From Ramlibacter sp. (GTDB taxonomy: Bacteria; Pseudomonadota; Gammaproteobacteria; Burkholderiales; Burkholderiaceae_C), in the NCBI GenBank assembly GCA_013815685.1, contig JACDFR010000004.1, positions 56,001 to 120,000 on the forward strand: 64,000 nucleotides of DNA, written 5' to 3'. Below the pieces are notes generated by a model. It did no database searches. It was not told the origin of the DNA and was given only the letters and a program-made list of their open reading frames with translations. Below, piece by piece: positions 20,822 to 28,627 of this stretch. The position numbers were made by a program, and so were the translations under genes. Numbering within the stretch: the first letter of the stretch is position 1; each line of letters opens with the position of its first letter.

Positions 20822-21682
20822 ATGTCGACCAGCGGGCAACAGTTCATGCTGAAACGGATTGTCGCAAGCTTCGATGGCCGGCCGCTGAACGTGTTCTACA
20901 CGGCGCCCCGGCCGCAGCTCGCGGACCTGATGCTGGTGCTGCCGTTCGGTGTGCGGCACCAGATCGCCAGCCGCCTTTATCCGGTGCTGGCGGCGAAGTT
21001 CAACGTTGTCACCTGGGAGTCGCGCTTCGTGCTGGATCTGAACGCGGACGCCGGTGATGCAGGAATCGAGGCAGAAACACACGCGCGCGATATGGTGCAC
21101 GTCATCGAACAGTCGCGAGGGTGGTGGCCGGGGGGGAGCCCGCAGGTCGATGTCGTGGGCTATTGCTCCGGTGCCGGCGTGGCGATGCTCGCAGCGTCGC
21201 GATACGGACGGTGGGTTCGCCGCCTGGCCTTGATCAGCGGCGAGTATGTGTTGCCGGGAACGCTGTGCCGGCAAAGCAGCTTCCAGCGCGAGGTGGACCT
21301 GCTCCTGCCGGCGGCTGCCACCAGCATGGCGCGCGCGCGCCTGCTCGCCGAGAAGATCGCCATCGGCCGCAAGGCGCCAAGCTCGGAATTCGACGAGTTC
21401 GTCTCGTTGCCGTTCTCCAGCGCCGAGCATCTGCACCGATATGGCATGAACTATCTGGCTTACCGCAGTGTGGACTTCATGAAGGTGGCCGGCAGCGTGT
21501 ATCAGCCCACGGTGGTAGTCGCGGCGCTGGGCGACCGGCAAGTCGGCGTTGAAAGCTCCAGCATCATTTCGTCCCGGCTCCCTGGCTCATCCGGCCTGAG
21601 GACGGTGGACGGCGATCACTATGAACTGTGCCGGGGAAATGAATCCATGACCCGGCTTCTCTCGGAATTCCTGCTCCATTGA
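20822..21682 (+). CDS. Cys-nucleophile alpha/beta-hydrolase, probable aminoacyl shuttle between carrier proteins (SyrC/CmaE-like)
   Basis: A 286-residue alpha/beta-hydrolase whose nucleophile elbow reads VVGYCSGAG, placing Cys115 where esterases have Ser. His of GDHYEL near the C-terminus fits the catalytic base. Cys in this position is characteristic of SyrC and CmaE, which move an aminoacyl group from one NRPS carrier domain to another in syringomycin and coronamic acid synthesis. The cluster has exactly two discrete carrier proteins and a SyrB2-type halogenase, so a shuttle role is the best reading. The Cys elbow also occurs in dienelactone hydrolases and PHA synthases, so function is inferred. 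First gene of the cluster, ending 4 bp before the adenylation gene. Confidence 0.7.
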   Translation: MSTSGQQFMLKRIVASFDGRPLNVFYTAPRPQLADLMLVLPFGVRHQIASRLYPVLAAKFNVVTWESRFVLDLNADAGDAGIEAETHARDMVHVIEQSRGWWPGGSPQVDVVGYCSGAGVAMLAASRYGRWVRRLALISGEYVLPGTLCRQSSFQREVDLLLPAAATSMARARLLAEKIAIGRKAPSSEFDEFVSLPFSSAEHLHRYGMNYLAYRSVDFMKVAGSVYQPTVVVAALGDRQVGVESSSIISSRLPGSSGLRTVDGDHYELCRGNESMTRLLSEFLLH

Positions 21683-21686
21683 CGCC

Positions 21687-23228
21687 ATGCATACATCGAC
21701 ATCAGCCATGAATACAGGAATGACCGTCCACCGCAAGTTCAGTGAGCAGGCGCGTCGCACGCCTGGCGCCATTGCCCTGACGGGAACGCAGGCGCAACTG
21801 ACCTACCGCGAACTGGACAACTGCGCCGGGCACCTGGCCCGGCGCCTGGTCGAAGCAGGCGTCCGGCCGGGCGACAGCGTTCCAATGTCCCTGCCTCGCT
21901 CGGTCGAAGCAGTCGTGGCGATGCTGGCCATCTTGAAGGCGGGGGCGGCGTTTGTTCCCGTCGATCCGTCCAATCCCGGGGCGATGAAGCGTGACTGCCT
22001 GGTGCAGTGCGAGGCCCGCCACGTCATCGTGGCGCCCGGCGACGACGGAGCTTGGGTAGGCGACCCGAGTGTCGAGCGCATCGTCGCGGCCGATGTCCTG
22101 GCTGCATGCGCGATCGGCGCCGACGACGTCGAATACGGCGGCAGCGATGAGTTGCCGGTCTACATCATGTTCACGTCTGGCAGTACGGGACGCCCCAAGG
22201 GCGTCGTGGTGCCGCATCGGGCGGTCATTCGGCTGGTCTGCGAACCCGACTGGGTCCGCATCGACTCCAGCGATACCTTGCTGTTGCTGTCGCCTATCAG
22301 CTTCGATGCGTCAACGTTCGAGATCTGGGGGGCTCTGCTCAACGGTGCGAGGCTGGCCGTCTGGGACGAGGTCGCCTTCGACCCCAACCGGCTGGTGCAG
22401 CGGGTGCAGTCCGAGCGCGTCAGCGTGTTGTGGCTCACCGCAGCACTGTTTCACATGATGGTTCGGCGCTGCATCGGCATGTTCTCGGGCCTGCGGGTGC
22501 TGGTGGCAGGCGGCGACGTGCTGCGGGCTGCCGCCATCAATGCGGTTCTGGATGCGTTTGCCGGCATCACCGTGATCAACGGTTACGGGCCGACCGAGAA
22601 CACCACGTTTACGTGCTGCTACCCGATGACGCGCGCCAACCGGCCGGTCGAGCCGGTACCCATTGGCCGCGCCATCCGGGGCACGCGGGTCTGCATCCTG
22701 GATGAACAAGCGCGGCCGGTGCCCGACGGCGAAGTGGGTGAGCTGTGCGCCGGCGGCCTGGGCGTCGCCCTGGGCTACCTCAATTCGCCCGAAGCGACGC
22801 GTGCCGCCTTCGTCGAGCAGGCCGATGGCAGCTTGTTGTACCGCACCGGTGACCTGGTACGGCGAGACGGCAACGGGCTGATCGAGTTCATCGGCCGGCG
22901 CGACCGGTTGACCAAGATCCGCGGTTTTCGCGTTTCGGTTGACGAGGTGCAAGCCCTGATCGGTCGTATCCCGGGTGCCGAAGAAAGCGTTGTCGAGGTC
23001 CGCACGGACGCGAACGGCGACTCGTGCCTCGAAGCCTTCATCCAGACCGCAGAACGGCGCGACGACATGGCCTTGTTCATTCGCAACGAGCTGCGCAAGG
23101 CCGCACCTGCTTTCATGATTCCTGACCGGATCACGATCTGTTCCGAGCTGCCGCTGAACGCCAACGGAAAAGTCGATAGACGTCGAACCTCTTCCATCAC
23201 CCGCCTAACAGGAGAAAACCATGGCTGA
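21687..23228 (+). CDS. Free-standing NRPS adenylation domain, valine-like specificity code
   Basis: A 513-residue amino-acid-activating enzyme with NRPS core motifs: A3 FTSGSTGRPKG, A4 FDASTFE, A5 NGYGPTEN, A7 YRTGDL, A8 KIRGFRVS, A10 NANGKVDRR. Aligned by eye to gramicidin synthetase PheA, the specificity positions read D-A-F-W-L-A-G-T-F-K, close to the known valine code DAFWIGGTFK; valine or a similar small branched amino acid is predicted. No carrier or condensation domain is attached. The next gene, a carrier protein, overlaps its 3' end by 8 bp. Confidence 0.88.
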   Translation: MHTSTSAMNTGMTVHRKFSEQARRTPGAIALTGTQAQLTYRELDNCAGHLARRLVEAGVRPGDSVPMSLPRSVEAVVAMLAILKAGAAFVPVDPSNPGAMKRDCLVQCEARHVIVAPGDDGAWVGDPSVERIVAADVLAACAIGADDVEYGGSDELPVYIMFTSGSTGRPKGVVVPHRAVIRLVCEPDWVRIDSSDTLLLLSPISFDASTFEIWGALLNGARLAVWDEVAFDPNRLVQRVQSERVSVLWLTAALFHMMVRRCIGMFSGLRVLVAGGDVLRAAAINAVLDAFAGITVINGYGPTENTTFTCCYPMTRANRPVEPVPIGRAIRGTRVCILDEQARPVPDGEVGELCAGGLGVALGYLNSPEATRAAFVEQADGSLLYRTGDLVRRDGNGLIEFIGRRDRLTKIRGFRVSVDEVQALIGRIPGAEESVVEVRTDANGDSCLEAFIQTAERRDDMALFIRNELRKAAPAFMIPDRITICSELPLNANGKVDRRRTSSITRLTGENHG

Positions 23229-23526
23229 CCCCAAAGATGCGGCGAAGGTCGTCAAGCGCATCTGCATCGAAACCCTTGACTACGAGAACTTCCGCGACGA
23301 CGAGGACTTCTTCAGCCGTGGCGCCAGTTCGCTGACGATCGTCGACCTGCAGCTGAAGATCGAGGAATCCCTGGGCTGCAAGGTTGCGACCAGCGAGTTG
23401 ATGCTCGATCCATCCATAGCGGGTTGGTCGCGTATCTACCGTGCTGCGGCCGGGGCGCCGAGTGCCCCCCAGCCCCGGGCCCACGCGCACGAAGTCCTTC
23501 AATACTCCATGGAGCCAAAGCTATGA
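23221..23526 (+). CDS. Discrete peptidyl carrier protein (first)
   Basis: A 101-residue carrier protein. The phosphopantetheine attachment Ser is predicted at residue 37 in DFFSRGASSLTIV, a variant of the usual FFxLGGxSL motif. About 25 residues after the four-helix core are Pro/Ala-rich and may be a flexible tail. A strong AGGAG site lies 6 bp before the ATG even though it sits inside the adenylation gene. It lies between the adenylation and halogenase genes (ATGA overlap with the latter), so it is the likely carrier on which the amino acid is loaded and chlorinated. Confidence 0.82.
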   Translation: MADPKDAAKVVKRICIETLDYENFRDDEDFFSRGASSLTIVDLQLKIEESLGCKVATSELMLDPSIAGWSRIYRAAAGAPSAPQPRAHAHEVLQYSMEPKL

Positions 23527-24446
23527 ACGATTTCAAACTCAGCCAGGACGAGATCACGCGGTTTCGCGAGCAAGGCTATTTTGGCCCCTTCACCCTTTAT
23601 TCGCCGGACGAGGCCCGCCAGCGCTACAAGGTCATACGCGCCCAGCTGTTCGACCGCCAGTACGCCGTGTACGACCTGCCGGCGCAGAGCCCGATCGCCA
23701 ATTACGACCGGCATCTGGACGTCAATCTGCTGACCGAGCACGTCTGCCATCCCGGCATCGTGCAGCGCCTGGTTTCCGTTCTCGGCCCGGATGTGGTCTG
23801 CTGGCGTTCGGAAATGTTTCCGAAATATCCGGGCGATGAAGGAACCGACTGGCACCAGGCCGATACCTTCGCCCATGCCTCGGGCCAGCCGCAAATCGTC
23901 TGGCCTGGCGACACGCGATTCGGCGGCGCCGTCACGGCCTGGACCGCCTTGACCGAGGCCAACGAAGAGAATGGCTGTCTTCGCTTCATGCCGGGAACCC
24001 ACGAGGAAATGTTCTACGACGAGTCGAAGAAGATGGCATTCGACCCCAGCAAGGTGAACGTGCTGGAAAAAGACGGAATCAAGCGCGGCTTCTTCGGCTA
24101 TGACTACCGCAGCTTGCAGAAGGATCCGGACTGGAAGCCCGATGAGAGCAAGGCCGTTTCCATGGTGATGGAGCCCGGCCAGTGCGTGCTGTTCTGGTCA
24201 ACGCTGATGCATTCGTCGTTCCCGAACTCGACCAAGGACAGGACGCGCCTGGGCTATACCAGCCGCTACGTCCCGGCGTCGGTGCGTGTGTACCCGGACA
24301 CCGACACCGTGGACGAATATGGAAGCAAGATCAGCCTGGACAAGTTCGGCGTGGTCCTCGTGGCCGGTGATGACCATTTTGGCCACAACCGCCGCGTCGA
24401 TCGCAACATGAGGGGAAAGCGGTTTGCCGCGCCCCAGGCGGTGTGA
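23523..24446 (+). CDS. SyrB2-type non-haem Fe(II)/2-oxoglutarate halogenase
   Basis: A 307-residue enzyme very like SyrB2, CytC3 and related carrier-dependent chlorinases. The metal site is HQA in DWHQADTF (His111, Ala113) with distal His230 in STLMHSSF. Ala at the position that is Asp/Glu in hydroxylases leaves room for chloride on iron and marks halogenases of this family. The surrounding blocks (FPKYPGDEGTDWHQADTF, FFGYDYR, TSRYVP, DEYGSKISL) also follow SyrB2 closely as I recall it. It is expected to chlorinate an unactivated methyl group of an amino acid bound to a carrier protein. Overlaps both neighbouring carrier genes by 4 bp. Confidence 0.93.
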   Translation: MNDFKLSQDEITRFREQGYFGPFTLYSPDEARQRYKVIRAQLFDRQYAVYDLPAQSPIANYDRHLDVNLLTEHVCHPGIVQRLVSVLGPDVVCWRSEMFPKYPGDEGTDWHQADTFAHASGQPQIVWPGDTRFGGAVTAWTALTEANEENGCLRFMPGTHEEMFYDESKKMAFDPSKVNVLEKDGIKRGFFGYDYRSLQKDPDWKPDESKAVSMVMEPGQCVLFWSTLMHSSFPNSTKDRTRLGYTSRYVPASVRVYPDTDTVDEYGSKISLDKFGVVLVAGDDHFGHNRRVDRNMRGKRFAAPQAV

Positions 24447-24730
24447 GCGCAGGTATGCCCGCCGGCGCGAACATGAAGTCATCGGTGCGCGATGCCGTAT
24501 TCCTGGCAGCAGCGCAGGTGCTGGGCGTCGGCCACGTCGATCCGAGCCGCAACTTCTTCGACCTGGGCGGGTCCTCGTTGTCGGTGGCGCTGATGACCGA
24601 GCAACTGGAGAGCATTCTGGGGGTGCAGTGTCCGATGCAGTTGCTCTACGAAAACCCCGTGCTGGCCGATTTCGCGGATGCCGTTCAAGCCCTGGAGAAT
24701 GACGCGAACAGCTCAAGGCGCGTTTCATGA
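24443..24730 (+). CDS. Discrete peptidyl carrier protein (second)
   Basis: A 95-residue carrier protein with the canonical motif NFFDLGGSSLSVAL; Ser45 is the expected phosphopantetheine site. The GTG start at 24443 overlaps the halogenase stop (GTGA); ATG codons at 24455 and 24473 are alternatives and would remove only the disordered N-terminus. Its sequence is closer to ordinary NRPS carriers than the first one. With a Cys-type shuttle enzyme in the cluster it may receive the chlorinated aminoacyl group for the later oxidative steps. ATGA overlap with the following oxygenase gene. Confidence 0.85.
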   Translation: MSAGMPAGANMKSSVRDAVFLAAAQVLGVGHVDPSRNFFDLGGSSLSVALMTEQLESILGVQCPMQLLYENPVLADFADAVQALENDANSSRRVS

Positions 24731-25548
24731 CCGCCGTGTACCAAGCCGAGGTTCATGCTTTCGACCGGCCGTCGCGGCACGCCCGGCTGTCCCTTGCCGA
24801 AGCAGCCTTGTTGATCCGTGACAGGCACGCGGCCGCGGTACTGCTGGACCTCGTCGATCCGGCCGAACTCGAAGGCTGGTGGAACGACAAGGCCTTTCCC
24901 GAAGTCACGCAGCACCAGAGCTTTCCGGGTGCGGGGAAGTCCGGGCTTGCCATCGGGCCGACCCAGCGGCTGGTCAACGAGCAGCTGGTGCCGGGGCTGA
25001 TCGACTACTTCTCTTACGGCGCCAGCTGCAATGCGGCGCTGCGGCAAACGAATTTCGTGAAGCTTTGCGAGCGCGAGTTGAATGCCCGGTCCGTGCGGGT
25101 GGGTGAATGGGGCGAATTTCCATTGGTGTCCAAGCGCGAGTACCAGCCTATCGAGGGCGGCGTCTACAGCGTCCCGCCGCATTGCGATGCCATTCACTTC
25201 GGGCGCGAGCCCGAACGCTGGCCCATCGCAGAGGGTTACGAGGAGGGCTTCGACCAGATATCCATCTTCTTGTCGGTCAGGGACTCAGAGAACGGTGCGA
25301 GGCTGGTGATGTGGGAATACCGCGCGGGCTCCCGGCCCGAGCTCGATGAATTGATGAGCGAGTACGCGCGCAGCGGGCGCATTGAACGGCTGGAGGGCGT
25401 ACCCAAGCTCGTTATCAAGGGCCACCCCGGGCAGCTGAACGTCCTGAATACGCGAGCTATGCACGCGGTGGAGCAGTGCAAGACTGTGCGGCAGACGCTG
25501 GGCTCCTTCGCTGTATGGCATGACGGCCAATGGGGGATGTTTCACTGA
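24727..25548 (+). CDS. Fe(II)/2-oxoglutarate-dependent oxygenase-like protein (first of a pair)
   Basis: A 273-residue protein with a facial-triad pattern: His152-x-Asp154 in VPPHCDAIHF and distal His246 in RAMHAVEQ, followed by an Arg at about 255 that fits the 2-oxoglutarate anchor. Because the Asp is present, hydroxylation or a related oxidation is expected rather than halogenation. It is a paralogue of the next gene (same length, same motif spacing, PHCD shared). It overlaps the second carrier gene (ATGA), so a carrier-bound or newly released chlorinated amino acid is the likely substrate. Family membership rests on motifs only. Confidence 0.68.
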   Translation: MTAVYQAEVHAFDRPSRHARLSLAEAALLIRDRHAAAVLLDLVDPAELEGWWNDKAFPEVTQHQSFPGAGKSGLAIGPTQRLVNEQLVPGLIDYFSYGASCNAALRQTNFVKLCERELNARSVRVGEWGEFPLVSKREYQPIEGGVYSVPPHCDAIHFGREPERWPIAEGYEEGFDQISIFLSVRDSENGARLVMWEYRAGSRPELDELMSEYARSGRIERLEGVPKLVIKGHPGQLNVLNTRAMHAVEQCKTVRQTLGSFAVWHDGQWGMFH

Positions 25549-25705
25549 TGGACGCCACCGCGCAAGCCGCGCCCACGCGGTCCGGTATCCCGACCGCGCG
25601 AGTGGAGCATGAGCCGGCGCTTTTCGAGCGCCGTGTGGACCCATCGCGAACTGGACAGTAGGACCGCAAGCTTCCCCATCGAACCGAATCACCCAAGGAG
25701 AAATC

Positions 25706-26527
25706 GTGGAACAGCAATACCCAACGCAACTCATCCGATTCGACGCGGACGTGCGCCGCGAGACGATGTCGCTCAAGGCGGTCATCGATGCCATCAAGGC
25801 CGATGAGGCCGAGGCGGCTGTTCTGGACATCACGTCCGCCCAAGAATCGCATGCCTGGTATGACGACGAAGGATTCACCAGTTCGCCGTTCACCAGGAAC
25901 GCGCACCACTCGGGCACGGTGGCCACCGCCGTCACCATGGGACAGCTGCAACGCGAACAGAAGGAGCGCCTGGTGGCCAAGGCGGGCGAGTATTTCTCGA
26001 TCGCAGCCAGGATCAATGACGATCTGCGCCGCACGAAATACGTCAGGTTGTTCGCCCAGGCCCTGGATGCCCGTCCGCTGACGATGGACGGGCTCTATCC
26101 GTATGAGTTCCTGATTGCCACGCGGCGCATCTACGATCCTCACGACGAACCCTTCAATTTCGCGCCGCATTGCGACGACATCACCTATGCGCGTGACTTG
26201 GACAACTGGCCGATGCGCCAGCAATACCCTAAACAGATGGGCACGTTCCTGACCACCCAATCCGCCGAAAACGACGCCGGCTTTGTGATGTGGGACTGCA
26301 GGCCCGCTTCGCGCGCCGTGCTGGACAGGATGCACGCCGAGTACAGGGAAGCCGGATCGATCGCGGAACTGGAGCGTTCGGCACGTTTTGTCATCCGGCC
26401 CAAGCAGGGGCAGTTGACGGTCTTCAAGAGCAAGAACATACATGCGATCGAGCGCTGCAGCTCGCGGCGCCTGACCGTGGGCATGTTCCTCGTGGAGCAC
26501 AAGGACGGCTGGCGCTTTTTCGACTAG
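25706..26527 (+). CDS. Fe(II)/2-oxoglutarate-dependent oxygenase-like protein (second of a pair)
   Basis: A 273-residue paralogue of the preceding gene: His155-x-Asp157 in FAPHCDDITY, distal His246 in KNIHAIER, Arg near 254-255. Shared blocks between the two copies include PHCD, VMW and H-A-(V/I)-E. Divergence is substantial, so the duplication is old or the two act on different substrates. The GTG start at 25706 has an AAGGAG site 5 bp upstream. A 157-bp gap before it is the only sizeable gap in the cluster's core, so a second promoter is possible. Confidence 0.68.
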   Translation: MEQQYPTQLIRFDADVRRETMSLKAVIDAIKADEAEAAVLDITSAQESHAWYDDEGFTSSPFTRNAHHSGTVATAVTMGQLQREQKERLVAKAGEYFSIAARINDDLRRTKYVRLFAQALDARPLTMDGLYPYEFLIATRRIYDPHDEPFNFAPHCDDITYARDLDNWPMRQQYPKQMGTFLTTQSAENDAGFVMWDCRPASRAVLDRMHAEYREAGSIAELERSARFVIRPKQGQLTVFKSKNIHAIERCSSRRLTVGMFLVEHKDGWRFFD

Positions 26528-26547
26528 GGCCCTGGGCGGGCGCCGAC

Positions 26548-27171
26548 ATGCACATCAACGATATTCAAGTGCGGGGCTTTTCCAGTAGCGACATCGCTGG
26601 ATTCCTTGAATACTGGTACGACAGCGATCCCGCGTTCCTGAGGTCCCTGGGTGTCAATCCGGCGAAGCTGCCGCAACGAAAGAAGATGCGCGAGATGCTG
26701 GAACTGGATATGGAACGGCAGGGCCGGGATGGCAACAGGAACAGTGCCTTGCTGGCGATCGCCCTGCAGGGGACGACGGTTGGCGTTCACGAATTGACGC
26801 ACCTGGCCCCGAGAACGGGTGGCAACGGCCTCAGCTTCGAGAGCGGCATCATGCACGCACACATCTGGCGGCCCGAAAATCGCGGACAGGGCATTGCCCT
26901 GGTTTCCTATGTGCGGGCAATGCAGGAATACTTCAGGCGCTTCGGGTTGGATGCCGTGCTGTTCGAATCTCCCATCCACAACCCGGCTGCCAACGGGGTC
27001 AAGTCGAAGCTGGGCATTGGCGCAAGTGGCGAAGGCCGCATGCATTGGCCGCTGCTGGACGGACCGGTGCGAACTCTTCGGTATCGCGTGACACCCGGCG
27101 AGTTGCCGGCGATCGAGCAGCGAATGCGGCGTGCCTGGACCGAACTCAGGCATCGCGTGGAGGAATGCTGA
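26548..27171 (+). CDS. GNAT-family N-acetyltransferase of the cluster
   Basis: A 207-residue protein with a GNAT-like acetyl-CoA-binding stretch (HIWRPENRGQGIALVSYV, about residues 105-122) after the predicted central strands. It lies 20 bp after the second oxygenase. A plausible job is N-acetylation of the cluster's amino acid product for self-protection or as a biosynthetic step, as GNAT enzymes do for other toxic amino acids; this is inference from context. It ends inside the thioesterase start (7-bp overlap). Confidence 0.68.
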   Translation: MHINDIQVRGFSSSDIAGFLEYWYDSDPAFLRSLGVNPAKLPQRKKMREMLELDMERQGRDGNRNSALLAIALQGTTVGVHELTHLAPRTGGNGLSFESGIMHAHIWRPENRGQGIALVSYVRAMQEYFRRFGLDAVLFESPIHNPAANGVKSKLGIGASGEGRMHWPLLDGPVRTLRYRVTPGELPAIEQRMRRAWTELRHRVEEC

Positions 27172-27938
27172 ATGAGCCTTCACGCCATCCGGCGGGCCCG
27201 CCCGTGAGCAGCGCCGGCGTCGCCATACTCGGCCCGGTGGAGCAGCCCGCGGCGCGGATCCTGTGTTTGCCACATGCCGGCGGCAGCGCCTCTGCATACA
27301 ATCACTGGCACCGGCTGTTACCGCCCGATGTGGAGGCCTGCGCGATCGAGTTGCCTGGCCGAGGGTCGCGTTTCAAGGAGGTTGCGTTGCCCACGATGGC
27401 CGCGGTGGTCGAGCATGTGATGACTCTCATCGAACCGCTTGTCGGTGTGCGCTACGTGCTCTGGGGGCACAGCATGGGTGCTGTGATCGCCCTGGAACTG
27501 GCGCGTCGCTGGTGTGACAGGGGCCGGCCACCCCACGCGCTGGTGGTGGCCGGCTGCCGTGCTCCCTACCTGCCCGGGCGGCATGACAGGGCGTTGTCCG
27601 GCCTGCCGGATCAGGAACTGGTGCGCGAGTTGTCCTTGCTGGAAGGCGTGCCGCTCAAGATGCAGCAGGCGCCCGGTTTCATTGAAACCTTTCTGCCCAT
27701 CATTCGCCGTGACTTGCGATGCCGCGAGCAATGGCGCGACGATATGCGGCAGGTGGATGTGCCCATTCATGTGCTCGGCGGTCGTGACGACAAGGCTGTC
27801 TCACGCGCCGACATGGAGGCATGGAAGGCCTACACCGGCCGGCCGGTACAGGTTCATATGTTCGACGGCGGGCATTTTTTCGTCCGCGAAAGCCAGGAGC
27901 AGGTCATCCACTACCTGACGCAGGTACTGCGCCCGTAA
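27165..27938 (+). CDS. Type II thioesterase (NRPS-associated)
   Basis: A 257-residue alpha/beta-hydrolase of the GrsT-like type II thioesterase family: CLPHAGGSASAY near the N-terminus, nucleophile GHSMGA, and the His motif DGGHFFV near the C-terminus. It can release the finished amino acid from its carrier or clear mis-primed carriers. The ATG at 27165 overlaps the GNAT stop; a GTG at 27204 is an alternative start that would begin at VSSAGVA. No integrated thioesterase domain exists in the cluster, so this enzyme is the candidate for product release. Confidence 0.88.
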   Translation: MLNEPSRHPAGPPVSSAGVAILGPVEQPAARILCLPHAGGSASAYNHWHRLLPPDVEACAIELPGRGSRFKEVALPTMAAVVEHVMTLIEPLVGVRYVLWGHSMGAVIALELARRWCDRGRPPHALVVAGCRAPYLPGRHDRALSGLPDQELVRELSLLEGVPLKMQQAPGFIETFLPIIRRDLRCREQWRDDMRQVDVPIHVLGGRDDKAVSRADMEAWKAYTGRPVQVHMFDGGHFFVRESQEQVIHYLTQVLRP

Positions 27939-27978
27939 ATGAAGCGGCGGTCTTCACTTCAGTAACCAATTGGGCGCC

Positions 27979-28572
27979 ATGAGCACGATGTTGCCGCTTC
28001 TTCTCTTCGTGACCATCACCACGCTCTCGCCAGGGGGGGCCACGGCGCTGGCCACGGCGTCGGGCGCGCAGTTCGGGTTTCGCCGCAGCATACCGTTGAT
28101 CGTCGGCATTGCGCTCGGGCTGGCATCGCTGGCGGCGGCCGCCGCCGCCGGCCTGGCGGGCCTGTTTCTGGCGCTGCCTTCTTTTCAGATTATCTTGAAG
28201 GGCGTGGGCTCTGCCTACCTTTTATGGCTGGCGTGGAAAATTGCTCGCAGCGGGCGGCCGGACCTCGAGTCCAGGAAAGAGAAACCCATCACCTTCATGT
28301 CCGGCGTGATGTTGCTCTGGCTCAACCCAAAGGGGTGGACCATGACGCTGGGCGCCGCCGCATCGTTTGCGGCGCTTGCCGCCAATCCGGCGGAGCTGGC
28401 GGCCCTGCTCGGCGCCTCCTTTGGCATTTCCGCAGTGCTGTCGCTGTCGCTGTGGTGTGCCGCAGGGCTCATGCTGGCACGGATGCTGCGCACCGATTTG
28501 CACTGGCGGGTGACAAATGCGGTCCTCGGGCTGTTGCTGGTCGCCTCCATCATTCCCATCTGGCTGGAGTGA
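27979..28572 (+). CDS. LysE/RhtB-family amino acid exporter
   Basis: A 197-residue membrane protein with about six hydrophobic segments and the family N-terminus TTLSPGGATALATASGAQFG. Members export amino acids and small derivatives. It lies 40 bp after the thioesterase and is the last gene before plsC. In context it probably exports the chlorinated amino acid, supporting a free amino acid rather than a peptide as product. The ATG at 27979 is preferred over an upstream TTG. Confidence 0.87.
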   Translation: MSTMLPLLLFVTITTLSPGGATALATASGAQFGFRRSIPLIVGIALGLASLAAAAAAGLAGLFLALPSFQIILKGVGSAYLLWLAWKIARSGRPDLESRKEKPITFMSGVMLLWLNPKGWTMTLGAAASFAALAANPAELAALLGASFGISAVLSLSLWCAAGLMLARMLRTDLHWRVTNAVLGLLLVASIIPIWLE

Positions 28573-28627
28573 GGGGCGCTGCCTGCCGCCGCAGGCGCTG
28601 TCCGGCGTTGCCCTAGAATTCCGCCGG

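Noticed and set aside
23523..24446. Annotation of the halogenase gene as phytanoyl-CoA hydroxylase
   Set aside because: The metal carboxylate is replaced by Ala and sequence blocks follow SyrB2, so halogenation fits better.
20822..28572. Reading the cluster as a peptide-making NRPS
   Set aside because: No condensation, epimerisation or multi-module protein is present in or near the cluster; all parts are discrete proteins acting on one amino acid.
28581..28596. Inverted repeat gcctgc/gcaggc after the LysE gene as a terminator
   Set aside because: Short stem and no T-run after it; too weak to call.
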